Assembly (NCBI RefSeq): GCF_029436685.1
Contig: NZ_JAROCY010000017.1
Span: forward strand, 1 to 64,000
From: Novosphingobium cyanobacteriorum
GTDB lineage: Bacteria > Pseudomonadota > Alphaproteobacteria > Sphingomonadales > Sphingomonadaceae
Length of the DNA stretch: 64,000 bases
Reading direction: 5' to 3'
A program made the position numbers and the translations under genes. Below the pieces are notes generated by a model that saw nothing but the letters and a program-made list of their open reading frames with translations, made no database searches and was not told the DNA's origin. This document shows, piece by piece, positions 43,745-52,740 of the stretch (the stretch's first letter is position 1; the number at the start of each line of letters is the position of its first letter).

Positions 43745-46012
43745 TCATTGGCCCGTCCCCACGCCGTTGCGGTCAAGGAAGCGGAACATGGTTTCGTAGA
43801 GATGCTGGCTGACCTTGGGCCCGCTGATGCGGTGGGTGAAGCCTGGGTAGAGCATCATCTCGAAAGGCACCGCCTCACCCTGCAACTTGGCGACGATGGC
43901 GCTGGTGTTTTCGAACACCACGTTGTCATCGGCCATGCCGTGGACGATCAGCAGCGGATCGGCGATCTTCGCCGTATCGGCCAGCGCGCCGGACTTCGTA
44001 TAGACCTGCGGCTCGGTGCGCGGATCGCCCAGATAGCGTTCGGTGTAGTGGGTGTCGTAAAGCTCCCACTTGGTGACCGGGGCCACCGCGATGCCGGCGT
44101 TCCACGCGCCGGGGTGCGCTTCAAGCATCTTGATCGTCATGTATCCACCATAGGACCAGCCGAAGGTGCTGATCCGCTTTGGGTCCACATAGGGCAGCGT
44201 GCGCAGGTAATTCACGCCGGCGAGCTGGTCCTCCACTTCGACAGAACCCATCGCACGCCAGATCGTACTTTCGAAGGCGACGCCGCGATCGGACGAGCCG
44301 CGATTGTCGATGGCAAACCAGATATAGCCCTTGTCCACCACAGCCTGGGCCAGCGCGCCCTGCCACCCGCCGTGAACCACGCGGGAGTGCGGGCCGCCAT
44401 AGTGATAGGTGAACACGGGGTACTGCCTGCCGGCTTCCAGCGGCGGGGTGATCATCACCCAGTGCAGGTCGGTCTTGCCATCGGGGCTCTTGATCGTGCC
44501 GAACTGCGCAGGGCGATGGCTGGCCACATAGGGTGCATAAGGATGCGAACCGACCACCCTGTTCTGTTCGATCCACGCAATGCGCTTGCCATGGGCATCG
44601 GCGAGATAGCTTTGCGGCGGCTGGGTATCGGCACTGCGCGAGACGAGCAGCGTCTGCCCTGCGGCGTCCATCGTCGCGGCGTTGTCAAATCCGGTTTCCG
44701 TCAGGCGCTCGATCTTGCCGGGATGCGCAATATCGAGGGCATAGACCTGCCCTTCGAGCACGCCGTCCCTGGTGGCGGTGAAGGTGACGCGGCCGGCCTT
44801 CTGGTCCACGCCGACGAGGCCGGTGACCATCCACGGGCCGCTGGTCAGCTGCGTCCAGCCGCCATCCTTGAAGTGGTAGAGATGGCCGTAGCCATCGCGT
44901 TCGGACCACCAGAGCAGGCTGCCGTCCTTGAGGAAACGGTAATTGCTGGAAAGGTTTATCCAGCTCTTTTCAGCCGCGTTCTCGGTAAACAGCACGCGTG
45001 AGGCGCCGGTGGCGGGATCGACCGCGAGCATGTCGAGCCGGGTCTGCGCGCGGTTTTCCCGCTGGACGTAAAGCGTCTTGCCATCGGGTGCCCAATCGAC
45101 GCGGACGAGGTAGATGTCCTTGTCGGCCCCCAGATCGACCTGCACGCGGCCCTGCCCGTCTGCACCGATCACCCAGAGCGAGACATCGGCATTGGGGGTG
45201 CCGGCGGCAGGATAGCGCTGGTCGAAGGTCTTGGTGCCGTCTGCACCGATGGCGGCGCGGGTAACGACGCCGACCTGCGCCTCGTCAAAGCGTTCGACGG
45301 CAAGACGGTCTGCGGCGGGAGACCACCAGAAGCCGTTCATGCGATCCATTTCTTCCTGCGCGACGAATTCGGCCTCGCCCCAGTGGACGGTGTGAGATGT
45401 TTCGGCAGGGGTTATGGCCAGCGGCTGAGCACCGCCTGCGACAGGCACGACATAAACCCGGCCATCGCGGACGAATGCGAGCTTGCCACCCTTGGGGCTG
45501 AGCGCCGGGTTGAGTACGCCGCCATTGGCACCGGCGATGGGCTGCACGCTGCCATCAAGCCCGGCGAGAAACAGATCGCCATCCAGGGGCACCAGCACCG
45601 ACTTGCCATCGGGCGCCCATTCATAGCTGACGACGCCCTTCAGGTTGCCGATGCGCTTGCGTTCGCGCTGCATCTTTTCGGCTTCGGACAGGGCGCGGCC
45701 CGAGGACAGCTTCAGCGAATCGACCAGCATGCGCCACTGGCCCGACTGGCGATCATAGCCCCACAGGTCATAGCGTTCGGCATCGTCGGCCCGGTTGCGC
45801 AGCAGCGACAGCGTGCGGCCATCGGGCGAGAGCTTTACCCCCATCGGCGCGGGGCCATTGAGCGAGGGGCTGGCGAAGACGCGCTGCAGGGTGAGCGCGG
45901 GTGCCGGTTCGGGCGCGCGGGCGGTCACGGGCGGGTTGCCTGCAGGCGCGGCAAGCGCGGGGGACGCGAGAACGAACGCGGATGCAACAAGCAGGCGAGA
46001 GAGCAAGCGCAT
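43745..46012 (-). CDS. S9 family peptidase, dipeptidyl peptidase IV type
   Basis: A 755-aa exported enzyme (signal peptide LLVASAFVLASPALAAPA). An eight-bladed propeller domain covers residues about 45-480, with WGEAEFVAQEEMDRMNGFWW holding the glutamate pair that anchors peptide N-termini. The hydrolase domain has the serine in TFGWSYGGYMTIK, the aspartate in VHGMADDNVVFENT and the histidine in YPGFTHRISG. It removes X-Pro/X-Ala dipeptides in the periplasm. The ATG at 46012 starts the signal peptide; a longer frame to 46141 does not. Confidence 0.93.
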   Translation of the reverse strand: MRLLSRLLVASAFVLASPALAAPAGNPPVTARAPEPAPALTLQRVFASPSLNGPAPMGVKLSPDGRTLSLLRNRADDAERYDLWGYDRQSGQWRMLVDSLKLSSGRALSEAEKMQRERKRIGNLKGVVSYEWAPDGKSVLVPLDGDLFLAGLDGSVQPIAGANGGVLNPALSPKGGKLAFVRDGRVYVVPVAGGAQPLAITPAETSHTVHWGEAEFVAQEEMDRMNGFWWSPAADRLAVERFDEAQVGVVTRAAIGADGTKTFDQRYPAAGTPNADVSLWVIGADGQGRVQVDLGADKDIYLVRVDWAPDGKTLYVQRENRAQTRLDMLAVDPATGASRVLFTENAAEKSWINLSSNYRFLKDGSLLWWSERDGYGHLYHFKDGGWTQLTSGPWMVTGLVGVDQKAGRVTFTATRDGVLEGQVYALDIAHPGKIERLTETGFDNAATMDAAGQTLLVSRSADTQPPQSYLADAHGKRIAWIEQNRVVGSHPYAPYVASHRPAQFGTIKSPDGKTDLHWVMITPPLEAGRQYPVFTYHYGGPHSRVVHGGWQGALAQAVVDKGYIWFAIDNRGSSDRGVAFESTIWRAMGSVEVEDQLAGVNYLRTLPYVDPKRISTFGWSYGGYMTIKMLEAHPGAWNAGIAVAPVTKWELYDTHYTERYLGDPRTEPQVYTKSGALADTAKIADPLLIVHGMADDNVVFENTSAIVAKLQGEAVPFEMMLYPGFTHRISGPKVSQHLYETMFRFLDRNGVGTGQ

Positions 46013-46082
46013 GACAAGGGCGGGCCTTTCATCGGGGAATGCCGGCAGGGTAGCTCTTCCATCGGTCCTGTCGAGACGGTGG

Positions 46083-46113
46083 GGTGTCTCGACTTCGCTC
46101 GACACGAACGGCG
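46083..46113. repeat. Dispersed repeat of the TCTCGACTTCGCTCGACACGAAC type
   Basis: GTCTCGACTTCGCTCGACAC followed by GAACGGC looks like a short intergenic repeat common in sphingomonad genomes (recalled, not searched). It is self-complementary (GTCTCGAC... / ...TCGACAC). Confidence 0.4.
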
Positions 46114-46140
46114 TGGGTCTGGTGCAAGGTTCGGCGCGCA

Positions 46141-46180
46141 AAGAAAAAGGCGCCCCGGCTGGTGTGCCAGGGCGCCTTCC
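46141..46180 (-). terminator. Rho-independent terminator of trmD-rplS
   Basis: AAGGCGCCC (46148-46156) and GGGCGCCTT (46171-46179) pair perfectly, with an inner CTGG/CCAG, and the minus strand continues TTTTCTTT. It lies about 48 bases past the rplS stop. Confidence 0.9.
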
Positions 46181-46227
46181 TACGGTGTTGTCCGTTTTGC
46201 GGCGTGGAGCTTTTCAGCCCCTCCTGG

Positions 46228-46605
46228 TCACTCCGCGCTGGCCTTGGTGACCTTGCGCTCGGCAATGCGCGCCGATTTGCCGGTGCGGCCGCGAAGGTAG
46301 TAGAGCTTCGCACGACGCACGACACCACGGCGCACGACGGTAATCGAATCGATGTTGGGCGAGTAGAGCGGGAACACGCGCTCTACGCCTTCGCCGAACG
46401 AGATCTTGCGCACGGTGAAGTTCGAGCCGAGGCCGCGGTTCGACCGCGCGATGCACACGCCTTCATAGGCCTGCACGCGGGTCCGCTCGCCTTCGACAAC
46501 GCGCACGCCAACGCGCACGGTATCGCCCGCACGGAAATCCGGGATGTCCTTCTTCGCCTTGAACTCGGCGATGGCTTCAGCTTCAAGCTGCTGAATCAGG
46601 TTCAT
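46228..46605 (-). CDS. rplS: 50S ribosomal protein L19
   Basis: A 125-aa protein: [66 protein letters not shown] read in parts, and [18 protein letters not shown]. It sits at the 30S-50S interface. It follows trmD by 3 bases and ends at a strong terminator. Confidence 0.98.
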   Translation of the reverse strand: MNLIQQLEAEAIAEFKAKKDIPDFRAGDTVRVGVRVVEGERTRVQAYEGVCIARSNRGLGSNFTVRKISFGEGVERVFPLYSPNIDSITVVRRGVVRRAKLYYLRGRTGKSARIAERKVTKASAE

Positions 46606-46608
46606 TTT

Positions 46609-47349
46609 TCAATCGTCCTGCACTTCACGCTGCGCACCAGAGGCAGACTGGACCCGAACGCCGGTGTGGCGCTCCCAAAGGTCCGGCCTGCGTAGCCGTG
46701 TATCGATCTCGGACTGTGACTTGCGCCAAGCCGCGATCTTCGCATGATCCCCCGATCGCAGCACTTCAGGGATCGTGCGCCCTTCCCACTCAGCGGGCCG
46801 GGTATAGTGCGGGTATTCAAGGAGGCCGTTCTCGAACGACTCCTCATGCCCGCTGGAAGCCGCGCCCATTACGCCGGGAAGCAGGCGAATGCAAGCGTCC
46901 AGCAGCATCAGCGCGGCGCATTCCCCGCCCGACAGGACGATATCGCCGACCGAGACTTCCTCGACATCGCGCCCGGCGAAGATGCGCTCGTCGAAACCCT
47001 CGAACCGGCCGCACAGCAGGATGACGCCGGGCCCTTGCGCCAGTTCGCGCACGCGGGCCTGGGTGAGCGGCTTTCCGCGGGGGGTGAGCGCGATGACGGG
47101 CGCTGCGGGTGCGGAGGTGCGCGCGTGGTCGATGGCCTTGGCCAGCACATCGACGCGCAGGACCATGCCCGCGCCGCCGCCGGCGGGGGTGTCGTCCACG
47201 GTCTTGTGCCTGTCGATGGCGAAATCGCGGATTTGCACCGCATCGAGCGCCCAGGTGCCTTCCCGCAGCGCCCGCCCGGCAAGGCTGACGCCGAGGGGGC
47301 CGGGGAACATCTCCGGGTAGAGGGTGAGGACGGTGGCGGCGAAGGTCAT
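46609..47349 (-). CDS. trmD: tRNA (guanine-N1)-methyltransferase
   Basis: A 246-aa SPOUT methyltransferase that makes m1G37 in tRNA and prevents frameshifting. [58 protein letters not shown] and [19 protein letters not shown], read in parts, form the knot and AdoMet site. [29 protein letters not shown] is the domain linker. It lies 9 bases after a small membrane gene that follows vapBC, not after rimM as is usual. Confidence 0.97.
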   Translation of the reverse strand: MTFAATVLTLYPEMFPGPLGVSLAGRALREGTWALDAVQIRDFAIDRHKTVDDTPAGGGAGMVLRVDVLAKAIDHARTSAPAAPVIALTPRGKPLTQARVRELAQGPGVILLCGRFEGFDERIFAGRDVEEVSVGDIVLSGGECAALMLLDACIRLLPGVMGAASSGHEESFENGLLEYPHYTRPAEWEGRTIPEVLRSGDHAKIAAWRKSQSEIDTRLRRPDLWERHTGVRVQSASGAQREVQDD

Positions 47350-47358
47350 TTGCGCCGC

Positions 47359-47691
47359 CTAGCCTCGACGGCGCCCGCGAAGGAAGAGAAATAACGCCGC
47401 CAGCATCGCCAACGGCGCAACTATGAATGCGTAGCCGGGGAAGAACATCAGGTCGGGTGTGAGACCACATTCGGCGAAAGTGCGTCCGTCAGGCAAAGCT
47501 AGCCTGGCTAGATAGCCTGCAAGCACCCCTGTCGACGACATACCCAAGCAGCCGACCTTGGCACCCTGCTCCGGGAGTCGGGTCCGGATAATCCATGCCA
47601 GCGCAATCGCGATAAAGACACCGAAGGCTGCTGACATGGCGAGGAAGATTATGGTCTCTTCACTCGTGACCATGCACGGATCAGCGAACAT
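47359..47691 (-). CDS. Small membrane protein of unknown function
   Basis: A 110-aa protein with three hydrophobic stretches (IIFLAMSAAFGVFIAIALAWII, CLGMSSTGVLAGYLARL, FFPGYAFIVAPLAMLAALFLFL read in parts) and a basic end RGRRRG. No family is recognised. The ATG at 47691 overlaps the vapC stop (TGATG); a GTG one codon earlier is also possible. Only 9 bases separate it from trmD, so it links the toxin module to the trmD-rplS transcript. Confidence 0.6.
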   Translation of the reverse strand: MFADPCMVTSEETIIFLAMSAAFGVFIAIALAWIIRTRLPEQGAKVGCLGMSSTGVLAGYLARLALPDGRTFAECGLTPDLMFFPGYAFIVAPLAMLAALFLFLRGRRRG

Positions 47692-48056
47692 CACACCGTC
47701 CAGTTCTCAACCACCAGCCCCGGCACATCGGCGAAGTCCTTTGCATTCGCCGTAACCAACGTCAGCCCAAGCGAAATGGCATGAGCCGCAATCAGCCGGT
47801 CATAGCTCGCCCGCCTGAACGGAATCTTCGCGTAAGCCCTGGCCGCGTTCTCGTCAAAGGGCAGGAGCGGCACTTCTTCGAGAAAGATCTCCAGGATCCT
47901 GGCCGGAGGCGGCTTACCCTGCTCGGTGCCAAGGGCGACTTCTCCGAGCACGATCGACGAGATGACCATATCGCCCTCGTCGGCCTCAGCCATGCGCGCA
48001 CGAAACGCGGGATCGTCGCCCTCTATGGCAACGATCACCGCATTGGTATCCAGCAT
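47691..48056 (-). CDS. vapC: Type II toxin, VapC family PIN-domain ribonuclease
   Basis: A 121-aa PIN nuclease starting MLDTNAVIVAIEG. The acidic metal residues are D3 in LDTN, the glutamate in SSIVLGEVALGTEQ, the aspartate in RASYDRLIAAHAISLGL, and a last aspartate in VTANAKDFADVPGL. VapC toxins cut tRNA or rRNA. It follows vapB by five bases and overlaps the next gene. Confidence 0.92.
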   Translation of the reverse strand: MLDTNAVIVAIEGDDPAFRARMAEADEGDMVISSIVLGEVALGTEQGKPPPARILEIFLEEVPLLPFDENAARAYAKIPFRRASYDRLIAAHAISLGLTLVTANAKDFADVPGLVVENWTV

Positions 48057-48061
48057 GTATT

Positions 48062-48379
48062 TCAAGCGGAAGCGCCATCGTCGGTTGGCTCGGGCCAGCC
48101 ATGCTTCGCGCGCCATTCGGGATCGTCCCAAAGACGCGGACTATGCTCGAACACCCGATCTTCAGGCTCGATCCTCTTCAGGCCAGATCCCCGCCCGATG
48201 CCCCACACCTTGTCGATGTTGAACTTGCGCTTGGGCCTGTCCTTCGGGCGCAGGATCAGTTCGCCATCCTTTTCCTCGACGCTCCATTCGCGATCAGGCT
48301 CAACGCCCAAGGCCGCCGGGATGCGGATTGCGACCGAGTTTCCGGACTTGAAGCTCTTGGCAGTATGCTCGATGCCCAT
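48062..48379 (-). CDS. vapB: Type II antitoxin, VapB family (AbrB-like)
   Basis: A 105-aa protein with an N-terminal swapped-hairpin DNA-binding domain (HTAKSFKSGNSVAIRIPAAL, VEEKDGELILRPK) and a C-terminal toxin-binding tail ending WDDPEWRAKHGWPEPTDD. The ATG at 48379 has GGAGGCC upstream. It should repress its own promoter together with VapC at the palindromes just upstream. Longer frames extending to 49129 are antisense to the hydrolase gene and are rejected. Confidence 0.9.
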   Translation of the reverse strand: MGIEHTAKSFKSGNSVAIRIPAALGVEPDREWSVEEKDGELILRPKDRPKRKFNIDKVWGIGRGSGLKRIEPEDRVFEHSPRLWDDPEWRAKHGWPEPTDDGASA

Positions 48380-48389
48380 AACGGCCTCC

Positions 48390-48410
48390 GTATATACGTT
48401 CTGTATATAC
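48390..48410. promoter_or_regulatory. Paired GTATATAC palindromes, probable vapBC operator
   Basis: The self-complementary octamer GTATATAC occurs at 48390-48397 and again at 48403-48410, just above the vapB ribosome site. Two identical palindromes 13 bases apart fit binding of an AbrB-type antitoxin dimer pair, and TATATA may be the -10 region. Confidence 0.65.
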
Positions 48411-48426
48411 GCTAGCGCTCCACTTT

Positions 48427-49932
48427 TCAATCCTTCGGCTCGAAGGCGTATTTCAGCGATTGCAGGGTGATCGGCGTGGTGGGCGCGAGGATCAGGGTGC
48501 CGGTGATTGTGCCGTTGGCGCAGGGCCAGGTGAAGGTGCCGGTCATTTTGCCGTCGGGCTGGATGGGGGCGGATGTTTCGCAGGGGCCGGATCTGGCCTT
48601 GATTTCGGCGAGGACCCGGGCCCAGTTTGCGGGGGTGCGGTCCATGGGGAAGTTCATGGCGGCGCGGCCCTGCAGCGCGTCGACGGTGCCGGCTGACCAG
48701 ACGGTCTGCGCGGTGGCGTAGAAGGTGGCGAGATCGGGGCTGACCGGTTCCTGCCGCCTGGCGATCACGCCCTTTTCGCGCAGCAGGGCGGCGACGTCCC
48801 ACACCGGCTGGCTGGGGCCGGCGTAGGTCTTGTTGGTGAGCGCGAAGAGGGCAACGCCGTATTCGGGCAGGACCATGACGTGGCTGCCATAGCCGGGGTA
48901 GCCGCCGCCGTGGGCGAGGACGGTGCCGTAGTCGCAATCGCCAATCACCCGCCAGCCCACGCCATAGGAGATGGTACCGGGGCACTGCTTGTCTCCGCCG
49001 GTGGCGTAGCGGTGAAACACGGCGGAAAAGTTCAGGCCCTGTGCGACACGGCGGACGGTGGCGCGGCGGACGGGGCCGGTGTCGGCATCGTTGCGCGGCG
49101 GCCAGGCGGAGAGGACGAAGGCGAGCCACCTGGCATAGTCGGTGGCGGAGACCTCCAGCCCGCCCATGGCATTGAAGGCGCCGTCCTTCATCGTCGGCTC
49201 TTCGGCCCAGGCGTCGTTTTCCCAGCGGTAGCCCAGGGCGCGCCTGTGCTTGGGATGGGCGAGAACGTCAAAACCGCTGGCAGTCATGCCCAAGGGCGTG
49301 AGCAGGGTCTTTTCGACATAGGCGCGGTAAGGTGCCTTGGTGATATTGGCGATGACGCGGCCAAGGATGGCGTAGCCGAGGTTGGAGTATTCGTGCTTCA
49401 TTTCCGGCACCCGGGTGAAGGGAACGCCGGTGCGCAGCAGCGCGGTGAAGGCCGTCTGCGACAGGGGCGTCTGTCGATCCCCCCACGGATCGTCGGTGAC
49501 GAAGCCTGCCGAGTGGGTGAGCAGATCGCGGATGGTGATGCGCGGGCTGTCGGCGGTGGGATAGGTCCAGCCGCGCAGTTCGGGCACATAGCGATCCGCC
49601 GGATCATCGAGCCCGAGGCGGCCTTCGTCACGCAGGCGCAGGATGGCGAGAGCGGTGAAGGCCTTGGTCATCGAGGCGATGCGGAACAGGGTATCGGGCG
49701 TGACCGGGCGTTTCTGGACGAGGTCCTGCACCCCTTCCCCCTTCACATAGGCGAGGCGGCCATCCTTGACGACGCCGAAGACCATGCCGGGGATGTGGTT
49801 GGCGGCCATCCACTTGGTGAGGACAGCGTCGATCTGCGGGTCGAGCGCGGCGAGGTCTGGCGCGGTCTGGGCGTGGGCAGCAAGGGGTTGCAGGGCGAGC
49901 GCAGCCGCGATGAACCTGAGTAATGCCCGCAT
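48427..49932 (-). CDS. Serine hydrolase, beta-lactamase class C / penicillin-binding fold
   Basis: A 501-aa exported protein (signal peptide ALALQPLAAHAQ). The nucleophile is S87 in SMTK (IASMTKAFTAL), the second motif is Y-S-N in HEYSNLGYAILG, and the third is likely H-G-G in VLAHGGGYPGYGS. Proteins of this type include esterases, D-aminopeptidases and beta-lactamase-like enzymes; resistance cannot be inferred. A C-terminal beta domain (GTFTWPCANGTITGTLIL) is extra. It sits between the rimM end and vapBC on the same strand. Confidence 0.87.
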   Translation of the reverse strand: MRALLRFIAAALALQPLAAHAQTAPDLAALDPQIDAVLTKWMAANHIPGMVFGVVKDGRLAYVKGEGVQDLVQKRPVTPDTLFRIASMTKAFTALAILRLRDEGRLGLDDPADRYVPELRGWTYPTADSPRITIRDLLTHSAGFVTDDPWGDRQTPLSQTAFTALLRTGVPFTRVPEMKHEYSNLGYAILGRVIANITKAPYRAYVEKTLLTPLGMTASGFDVLAHPKHRRALGYRWENDAWAEEPTMKDGAFNAMGGLEVSATDYARWLAFVLSAWPPRNDADTGPVRRATVRRVAQGLNFSAVFHRYATGGDKQCPGTISYGVGWRVIGDCDYGTVLAHGGGYPGYGSHVMVLPEYGVALFALTNKTYAGPSQPVWDVAALLREKGVIARRQEPVSPDLATFYATAQTVWSAGTVDALQGRAAMNFPMDRTPANWARVLAEIKARSGPCETSAPIQPDGKMTGTFTWPCANGTITGTLILAPTTPITLQSLKYAFEPKD

Positions 49933-49995
49933 ATGCGCCCTCCCCTGTGTTGCGGGAAGAACCTGCCGCGCCGGAAGGCGCGTGCCAACGCCTTT

Positions 49996-50307
49996 TCAGT
50001 CGAAGGCCTTGGGATCGGGCGGCGGGGTCTTGGAGCGGGTGGCGAGCCAGGCCGCGGGGGCGGCGATGACTGCGGCGACGATCAGGCCGAGTGCGGTGAC
50101 CGCGATAACCGGGACGGGCGAAGAGTACGTGTGGAGGACCGAGACGATGGCGGGGGAGACCGGCAGCAGCCCAGCGGGAAGCGCGGCATAGGCGATGCGG
50201 CGGGCGCGCGGCATCGTCTTGCTGCGGTAGCCGAGGATCGAGGCGATGACGGTGGAGAGGATGGCGGGCAGGACCACCAGCACCATCAGGATGATGAAGA
50301 AGCCCAT
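49996..50307 (-). CDS. Small membrane protein of unknown function
   Basis: A 103-aa protein with about three membrane segments (FFIILMVLVVLPAILSTVIAS, ALPAGLLPVSPAIVSVL, VIAVTALGLIVAAVIAAPAAWL, each in the membrane range). No family is recognised. It starts 4 bases after the rimM stop and is probably cotranscribed with ffh-rpsP-rimM. Confidence 0.65.
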   Translation of the reverse strand: MGFFIILMVLVVLPAILSTVIASILGYRSKTMPRARRIAYAALPAGLLPVSPAIVSVLHTYSSPVPVIAVTALGLIVAAVIAAPAAWLATRSKTPPPDPKAFD

Positions 50308-50311
50308 GCGA

Positions 50312-50800
50312 TCAGTCTTCGGCGTAGGCGGCTTCGATCAGGATGCGATCGGCATTCCATTCGGGCACGGCCTGAGCGCGCATGGGTACCATGAAGCGCT
50401 TGCCATTTTCGCGGCGGATTTCGAGGACATCGCCGGCGCCGAAGTTTTCGACCGCGATGCAGGTGCCCAGCGCCTCTCCCGTCGTGGAGACTGCGGGCAG
50501 GCCGATCAGGTCGGCATGGTAGTATTCACCATCGGCCAGCGCGGGCAGCGCCGAACGGGGGACGGTGAGCGCGGTGCCGCGCAGCTTTTCTGCCGCGGTG
50601 CGATCGGTCACTTCGGCAAAGCGGGCGATCGCCCCGCCCTTGCCGTCCTCCTTCAGCTTCTCCAGCGTAAGGCTGGAGTCGTTGAAGGCGCGGTAGCGCT
50701 TGAGCGCCGCCACGCCTTCTCCGAACAGCTTGAGGCGGACCTCGCCCGTGACCCCGTGCGCGCCGGCAATGGCGGCGAGGGTTACGGGCTTGTCCTGCAA
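50312..50800 (-). CDS. rimM: Ribosome maturation factor RimM
   Basis: A 162-aa protein that binds S19 and helps mature the 30S head. The N-domain starts VTLAAIAGAHGVTGEVRLKL; the PRC-barrel C-domain has EYYHADLIGLPAVSTTGEALG and DVLEIRRENGKRFMVPM. It lies 2 bases after rpsP. The usual next gene trmD is displaced by about 3 kb. Confidence 0.95.
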   Translation of the reverse strand: MQDKPVTLAAIAGAHGVTGEVRLKLFGEGVAALKRYRAFNDSSLTLEKLKEDGKGGAIARFAEVTDRTAAEKLRGTALTVPRSALPALADGEYYHADLIGLPAVSTTGEALGTCIAVENFGAGDVLEIRRENGKRFMVPMRAQAVPEWNADRILIEAAYAED

Positions 50801-50802
50801 GA

Positions 50803-51228
50803 TCAGGCTTCCGTCTGCTCTTCGGCAGCGGCTTCGGCCGGAGCTTCTTCCGCTGGAGCGGCGGCTGCAGCGGCAGCAGCCTCGGCAGCTTCACGGGCCT
50901 TCTCGGCCTTTTCCTCGGCGCGGTCCTTGGCCTTCTTGCCGGGTTCACCCTTCTGCGGGTTCACGGTGGCGGCGCGTTCCTTGATGCCGGCCTTGTCGAG
51001 CATGCGGGCAACGCGGTCGGTCGGCTGCGCGCCAACACCCAGCCAGTAGCGCACACGGTCTTCGACCAGGCGCACGCGATCGGCGTTGTCCTTGGCGAGG
51101 AGCGGGTTGTAGGTGCCGACCTGTTCAAGATAGGCGCCATCGCGCGGGGCGCGGCTGTTGGAAACGACGATCTTGTAATAGGGGCGCTTCTTCGAACCGC
51201 CGCGCGAAAGACGCATAGAAACAGACAT
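50803..51228 (-). CDS. rpsP: 30S ribosomal protein S16
   Basis: A 141-aa protein. The conserved part [40 protein letters not shown] and [21 protein letters not shown] occupies the first 80 residues. A lysine/alanine/glutamate-rich tail of about 55 residues follows, common in this order and absent from E. coli S16. It is 30 bases downstream of ffh. Confidence 0.97.
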   Translation of the reverse strand: MSVSMRLSRGGSKKRPYYKIVVSNSRAPRDGAYLEQVGTYNPLLAKDNADRVRLVEDRVRYWLGVGAQPTDRVARMLDKAGIKERAATVNPQKGEPGKKAKDRAEEKAEKAREAAEAAAAAAAAPAEEAPAEAAAEEQTEA

Positions 51229-51258
51229 TTACACTACCTTTCCAGAAACTTTGCGAAC

Positions 51259-52740
51259 TTACTTCTTCTTCAGCAGGTCACCCAGGTTGGACGGCATGCC
51301 GCTGCCCAGACCCGGAAGGCCTCCAATTCCACCACCACCAAGACCAGCAAGACCCCCAGGCCCCATCTGCTGATCGAGCCCTGGCATCGCGGCACCCATG
51401 CCGCCCTTGCCGAACAGCGCGCCAAGGCCCTTCAGCCCGCCCATCTTGCGGATCTGCTTCATGGCCTTGGCCATTTCCATGTGCATCTTGATCAGCTTGT
51501 TGACGTCCTGCACCTGCGTGCCGGAGCCCTTGGCCACGCGGATCTTCCGCTTGGCATTGAGCAGTTCGGGGCGTTCACGCTCCTTGGGCGTCATCGAGCC
51601 GATGATGGCATCCATGTGGAGCAGGACCTTGTCGTCCATGCCCGACTGGGCCATCGCCTGCTTGGCCTTCTTCATGCCGGGCATCATGCCCGCCAGCACG
51701 CCGAGGCCCCCCATGTTCTGCATCTGGCGCAGCTGGGTGCGCAGGTCGTTCATGTCGAACTGACCCTTGGCCATGCGCGCGGCGAGCTTTTCGGCGTCTT
51801 CCGCCTGGATCGTCGCCGCCGCCTTTTCAACGATGGAGACGATATCGCCCATGCCAAGGATGCGGCCAGCCACGCGTTCGGGATGGAAGGGCTCGATCGC
51901 ATCGAGCTTTTCACCCGTGGCGGCGAACTTGATCGGCTTGCCGGTGACGGCGCGCATGGAAAGCGCCGCACCACCACGCGCATCGCCATCCATGCGGGTG
52001 AGCACGACGCCAGTGAGATCGACCTCGCCCGAAAAAGACTGCGCAACGTTGACCGCGTCCTGACCAGTCAGCGCATCGACGACGAGCAGCGTTTCCTTTG
52101 GCGCCGAGACCGCAGCGACGGCTTTCATCTCGTCCATCAGGGCCGCATCGACATGCAGGCGGCCCGCAGTATCGAGCAGGAGGACGTCGACGGCCTGGAG
52201 CTTGGCGGAATGCAGCGCGCGGGTGGCGATCTCGACAGGCGACTGGCCCGGCACGATCGGCAGGGTCGCAACGCCGGCCTGTTCGCCAAGGACCTTCAGC
52301 TGTTCCTGCGCGGCAGGACGATTAACGTCGAGCGACGCCATCATGACCTTCTTGCCGCGCTTTTCCTTCAGCAGCTTGCCGATCTTGGCGGTGCTGGTGG
52401 TCTTGCCCGAGCCCTGCAGGCCGACCATCATGATGACGACCGGCGGCGCGGCATTGAGATCGAGATCGGCGGCTTCAGCGCCGAGCATTTCGACCAGCGC
52501 ATCGTTGACGATCTTGACGACCTGCTGACCCGGCGTGACCGAGCGCAGGACCGACTGGCCCACGGCCTGTTCCGTCACGCTGTCAACAAAGCGGCGGACC
52601 ACGGGGAGCGCGACGTCTGCTTCGAGCAGGGCGATTCGCACTTCGCGCATGGCGGCGCGGACATCGTCCTCCTGCAACGCGCCGCGGCCACGCAGGCGGT
52701 CGAAGACCCCGCTCAGCCGGTCTGAAAGACTATCGAACAC
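51259..52740 (-). CDS. ffh: Signal recognition particle protein Ffh
   Basis: A 493-aa SRP54 GTPase that binds signal peptides and 4.5S RNA. It has the N-domain, then G1 GLQGSGKTT at residues 107-115, LLLDTAGRLH, LTRMDGDARGGAALS, and the methionine-rich M-domain (MGGLGVLAGMMPGMKKAKQAM, MEMAKAMKQIRKMGG). The start is a GTG at 52740 with AGGAG upstream; the frame continues up to 52857 but not as Ffh. Its partner ftsY lies 4 kb to the right. No 4.5S RNA gene was seen here. Confidence 0.97.
   Translation of the reverse strand: MFDSLSDRLSGVFDRLRGRGALQEDDVRAAMREVRIALLEADVALPVVRRFVDSVTEQAVGQSVLRSVTPGQQVVKIVNDALVEMLGAEAADLDLNAAPPVVIMMVGLQGSGKTTSTAKIGKLLKEKRGKKVMMASLDVNRPAAQEQLKVLGEQAGVATLPIVPGQSPVEIATRALHSAKLQAVDVLLLDTAGRLHVDAALMDEMKAVAAVSAPKETLLVVDALTGQDAVNVAQSFSGEVDLTGVVLTRMDGDARGGAALSMRAVTGKPIKFAATGEKLDAIEPFHPERVAGRILGMGDIVSIVEKAAATIQAEDAEKLAARMAKGQFDMNDLRTQLRQMQNMGGLGVLAGMMPGMKKAKQAMAQSGMDDKVLLHMDAIIGSMTPKERERPELLNAKRKIRVAKGSGTQVQDVNKLIKMHMEMAKAMKQIRKMGGLKGLGALFGKGGMGAAMPGLDQQMGPGGLAGLGGGGIGGLPGLGSGMPSNLGDLLKKK

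Noticed and set aside
48062..49129. A longer version of vapB extending to 49129
   Set aside because: The extra part is arginine/proline-rich noise antisense to or out of frame with the serine hydrolase; the ATG at 48379 has a good ribosome site.
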